6,814 bases of DNA from NCBI GenBank assembly GCA_007126835.1, contig SLAO01000118.1, positions 1 through 6,814 on the forward strand, read 5' to 3'. Positions 4,993 to 6,814 of this stretch are shown here, one piece after another (position 1 is the first letter of the stretch; every line of letters starts with the position of its first letter). The DNA comes from Nitriliruptorales bacterium (lineage in GTDB: Bacteria > Actinomycetota > Nitriliruptoria > Euzebyales > Egibacteraceae). The translations under genes were made by a program, and so were the position numbers. A model generated the notes under the pieces. The model saw only the letters and a list, made by a program, of their open reading frames with translations, was not told where the DNA came from and ran no database searches.

Positions 4993-6249
4993 ATGGACAT
5001 CTTGAAGGGCATCAAAGGCGCCCCGGACTGGCTGCCGCCGGACGCCCGCACGTTCAACCACGTCGAGACGGCGTTCCTGGAGGCCGCACGGCTCGGCGGA
5101 TACGAGCGCATCCGAACCCCGGTGTTCGAGCCCACCGAGGTCTTCGCCCGCGGCGTCGGCGAATCGACCGACGTCGTGCAGAAGGAGATGTACACCTTCG
5201 ACGACAAGGGCGGCCGGTCGATCACGCTGCGGCCCGAGGGGACCGCGGGGGTGATCCGCGCCGCGCTGGAGGCCGGCGTCCCACGCTCGGGCAGCCTGCC
5301 GGTCAAGTGGGCCTACGCCGGCGAGTTCTTCCGCTACGAGCGCCCGCAAGCCGGTCGGCAGCGCCAGTTCAACCAGGTGGGCATCGAGGCGCTGGGCGCC
5401 ACCGATCCCGTGCTCGACGCCGAGGTCGTCCTCCTGGGCTGGGAGGCGTTGCTGCGCACCGGGCTGCGTGACCTGACCCTGCGGATGAACACGCTGGGTG
5501 ACCGGGTCGACCGACCTGCGTACCACGAGCGCTTGAACGCCTACCTCGACCGGTTCGCCGACGACCTGCCACCCGACGTCGCCGACCGCCGGCATCTCAA
5601 CCCGATGCGCGCGTTCGACTCCAAGGCGCCGGGCGTGCCCGAGATCATGGCCGGCGCGCCGCTGCTGTCAGACCACGTGTCGTCGGAGGCCAAGGAGTTC
5701 CACGAGGAGGTCTGCCGGCTGCTCGAAGCCGAGGGCGTGCCGCTGACCCACGACCCGCAGCTTGTCCGGGGCCTCGACTACTACACGCGGACGACGTTTG
5801 AGTATCAGGCGCTCGGACTCGGCGCGCAGAACGCTGTCGGCGGCGGTGGGCGGTACGACGGGCTGGCCGAGGACCTCGGGTGGCCCGAGCCGTTTCCCGG
5901 CGTGGGCTGGGCGCTGGGGATCGACCGCACGGTGCTCGCGCTGGGGGACCAGGTCGCCCCGCCGCCTCGCGCGGAGGTCTTCGTGGTGGCCGTGGACCCT
6001 TCGCTCGAATCCGTGGCGTTCGCGCTCGTGGCCGAGCTGCGCCGCGCTGGCATCCCCGCCGACCAGTCGTTCGGCGGCCGGCGGATGAAGGCGCAGCTCA
6101 AGCTCGCTGATCGCTCCGGCGCTCGCCTGGCCGTCATGCTGGGCCCCGACGAGGTCGCCAGGGACGTCGTCACCGTCCGCGACCTCGCCACCGGTGAGCA
6201 GCGGGAGGTCGCTCGAGCCGAGGTGGTGGCGGCCGTTGCGTCGGGGTGA
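4993..6249 (+). CDS. hisS: Histidyl-tRNA synthetase (class II)
   Basis: A 418-residue cytoplasmic enzyme that charges tRNA-His with histidine using ATP. Class II motif 1 lies at about residues 30-50. Motif 2 covers KWAYAGEFFRYERPQAGRQRQFNQVGIE, about 105-132, with R114 at the ATP site. The histidine-specific RGLDYYTRTTFE starts at R259, the same position as the catalytic Arg of the E. coli enzyme. GGGGRYDGL and motif 3, GVGWALGIDRTVLAL, follow. The C-terminal anticodon-binding domain spans about 326-418, with FGGRRMKAQLKLADRSGARLAVMLG. Length is normal. The ATG at 4993 gives a family-like N-terminus (GIKGAPDWLPPD); only a weak GCGAGG lies 9 nt before it, at 4978-4983. The gene follows the importer terminator and a set of short repeats, and its own stop codon lies in the first copy of another repeat array. 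No functional residue appears lost. Confidence 0.96.
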   Translation: MDILKGIKGAPDWLPPDARTFNHVETAFLEAARLGGYERIRTPVFEPTEVFARGVGESTDVVQKEMYTFDDKGGRSITLRPEGTAGVIRAALEAGVPRSGSLPVKWAYAGEFFRYERPQAGRQRQFNQVGIEALGATDPVLDAEVVLLGWEALLRTGLRDLTLRMNTLGDRVDRPAYHERLNAYLDRFADDLPPDVADRRHLNPMRAFDSKAPGVPEIMAGAPLLSDHVSSEAKEFHEEVCRLLEAEGVPLTHDPQLVRGLDYYTRTTFEYQALGLGAQNAVGGGGRYDGLAEDLGWPEPFPGVGWALGIDRTVLALGDQVAPPPRAEVFVVAVDPSLESVAFALVAELRRAGIPADQSFGGRRMKAQLKLADRSGARLAVMLGPDEVARDVVTVRDLATGEQREVARAEVVAAVASG

Positions 6250-6329
6250 CCCGCCCGGCCCGGTGACCTGTGCGGCGGGGTGACCCGTGCGGCGCGGGGT
6301 GACCCGTGCGGCGGGGTGACCCGTGCGGC
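6243..6329. repeat. Short tandem repeat array (GGGGTGACCCGTGCGGC) between convergent genes
   Basis: Three perfect 17-bp copies lie at 6277-6293, 6296-6312 and 6313-6329, with degenerate copies at 6243-6260 and 6261-6276. Each full copy has the near-palindromic core GGGTGACCC (GGGT and ACCC arms). The first, degenerate copy contains the TGA stop of hisS (6247-6249). The array fills most of the 88 bp between the two convergent stop codons. Confidence 0.85.
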
Positions 6330-6340
6330 CGGCTGGGTCA
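6317..6340. terminator. Possible hairpin at the ends of the convergent genes
   Basis: TGACCC (6317-6322, in the last repeat copy) can pair with GGGTCA (6335-6340, which includes the prenyltransferase stop codon), with a 12-nt loop. There is no T-run on either strand. Upstream TGACCC copies in the array could compete for the same partner. It may act as a weak bidirectional end signal, but support is slight. Confidence 0.25.
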
Positions 6341-6814
6341 GTTGAGCGCGCCCCCGCTGGCGACGAAGGCGGCCACGGCCACCCCCGCGATGCCCAGGGT
6401 CAGCAGCCACGGCAGCCGATCCCGGCCGGTCCATCCCGTGACGACGATGGCGAGGGTCAACCCGAGGACCGCGGCCAAGCCCGCGAACAGGACGACACCG
6501 CCGGCAGCGCGGGGAAGGAACACCCCGGCCCCGGCCGCCAACAGCACCGCGCCGGCGACGAGCGACCCCTTGGCGCCCAAACGCTGGGGCAGGCCCCGCA
6601 CGCCTGTCCTGGCGTCCCCAGTGAGGTCGGGCAGGGTATTGGTGAAGTGCGCCCCTGCCCCGAGCAACGCCCCGCCAGTCACTGCCCACCAGGGGGGAAC
6701 CGGCCGTCCAGGTAGCCCCAGAGTCACGAAGACCGGCAGTAACCCGAACGCCACGGCGTAGGGCACCACGCTGAGGGCTGTGCGCTTGAAACCCAGGTTG
6801 TACGCCCACCCAAA
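6338..6814 (-). CDS. UbiA-family prenyltransferase, truncated at the window edge (C-terminal 158 residues)
   Basis: The minus-strand frame is open to the right edge, so the N-terminal half, with the first Asp-rich motif, lies outside. The apparent GTG start at 6769 is internal: the 15 codons before it read on in frame as GWAYNLGFKRT, the conserved segment of the family. Members are integral membrane enzymes that move a polyprenyl group from its diphosphate to an acceptor such as an aromatic ring (quinone, chlorophyll or haem a pathways). Visible motifs are Y5-N-L-G-F-K10-R-T, the second Asp-rich motif D63-L-T-G-D67, and R73-G-L-P-Q-R-L-G80. At least three hydrophobic segments follow (about residues 18-34, 86-98, 104-125, 136-153). 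The gene converges on hisS, 88 bp apart. The acceptor cannot be told from this part. Confidence 0.88.
   Translation of the reverse strand, partial: FGWAYNLGFKRTALSVVPYAVAFGLLPVFVTLGLPGRPVPPWWAVTGGALLGAGAHFTNTLPDLTGDARTGVRGLPQRLGAKGSLVAGAVLLAAGAGVFLPRAAGGVVLFAGLAAVLGLTLAIVVTGWTGRDRLPWLLTLGIAGVAVAAFVASGGALN

Noticed and set aside
6767..6769. GTG as the start of the prenyltransferase gene
   Set aside because: Upstream codons to the window edge read on in frame as conserved family sequence, so this GTG is an internal Val codon.
5805..6809. Long minus-strand open frame over hisS and the prenyltransferase
   Set aside because: It reads the antisense of hisS and a different frame of the prenyltransferase, where the frame with clear UbiA motifs is at 6338-6814.

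Overview
The DNA is very GC-rich, with GC-biased third codon positions, and most proteins are strongly acidic. Both osmoprotectant-binding proteins have very few Lys/Arg, and the ProX-like lipoprotein has about 104 Asp/Glu against 6 Lys/Arg by my hand count. Together with gene content typical of Actinomycetota (an MBL-fold hydrolase on the same strand as hisS, and a UbiA-type prenyltransferase), this suggests a halophilic or haloalkaliphilic deep-branching actinobacterium, perhaps of the Nitriliruptoria/Egibacter type. The lineage is an inference from protein style, not a match I could run.

Layout, left to right. Positions 1-582 hold the 3' part of a substrate-binding protein of the OpuCC/OsmF osmoprotectant ABC family; its start lies outside the window. 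It is followed after 7 bp by a glyoxalase-II-like metallo-beta-lactamase-fold hydrolase (590-1282). A 237-bp gap leads into a complete glycine betaine/proline-betaine importer: a ProV-type ATPase with C-terminal CBS domains (1520-2818), an 8-bp overlapping ProW-type permease (2811-3665), a 141-bp gap with three mutually complementary decamers, and a ProX-type lipoprotein (3807-4787). A strong intrinsic terminator (4851-4888) closes this unit. A short repeat-rich gap precedes hisS (histidyl-tRNA synthetase, 4993-6249). A small GGGTGACCC repeat array separates hisS from a convergent, edge-truncated UbiA prenyltransferase (6338-6814, minus strand).

The theme is osmoadaptation. Two different compatible-solute importers sit side by side, one seen only by its binding protein and the other complete, with an ATPase carrying the CBS module that in OpuA-type systems gates transport by ionic strength or c-di-AMP. 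The MBL hydrolase and hisS are frequently neighbours in actinobacteria; here the proVWX-like block lies between them, suggesting that the block was inserted into a housekeeping locus. I see no tRNA, rRNA, CRISPR array, insertion sequence or phage gene. The less ordinary signals are in the gaps: a possible AUC start for the ProX-like protein, competing hairpins (or an operator cluster) upstream of it, a tandem duplication across its stop codon, a repeated motif upstream of hisS, and the repeat array that contains the hisS stop codon.
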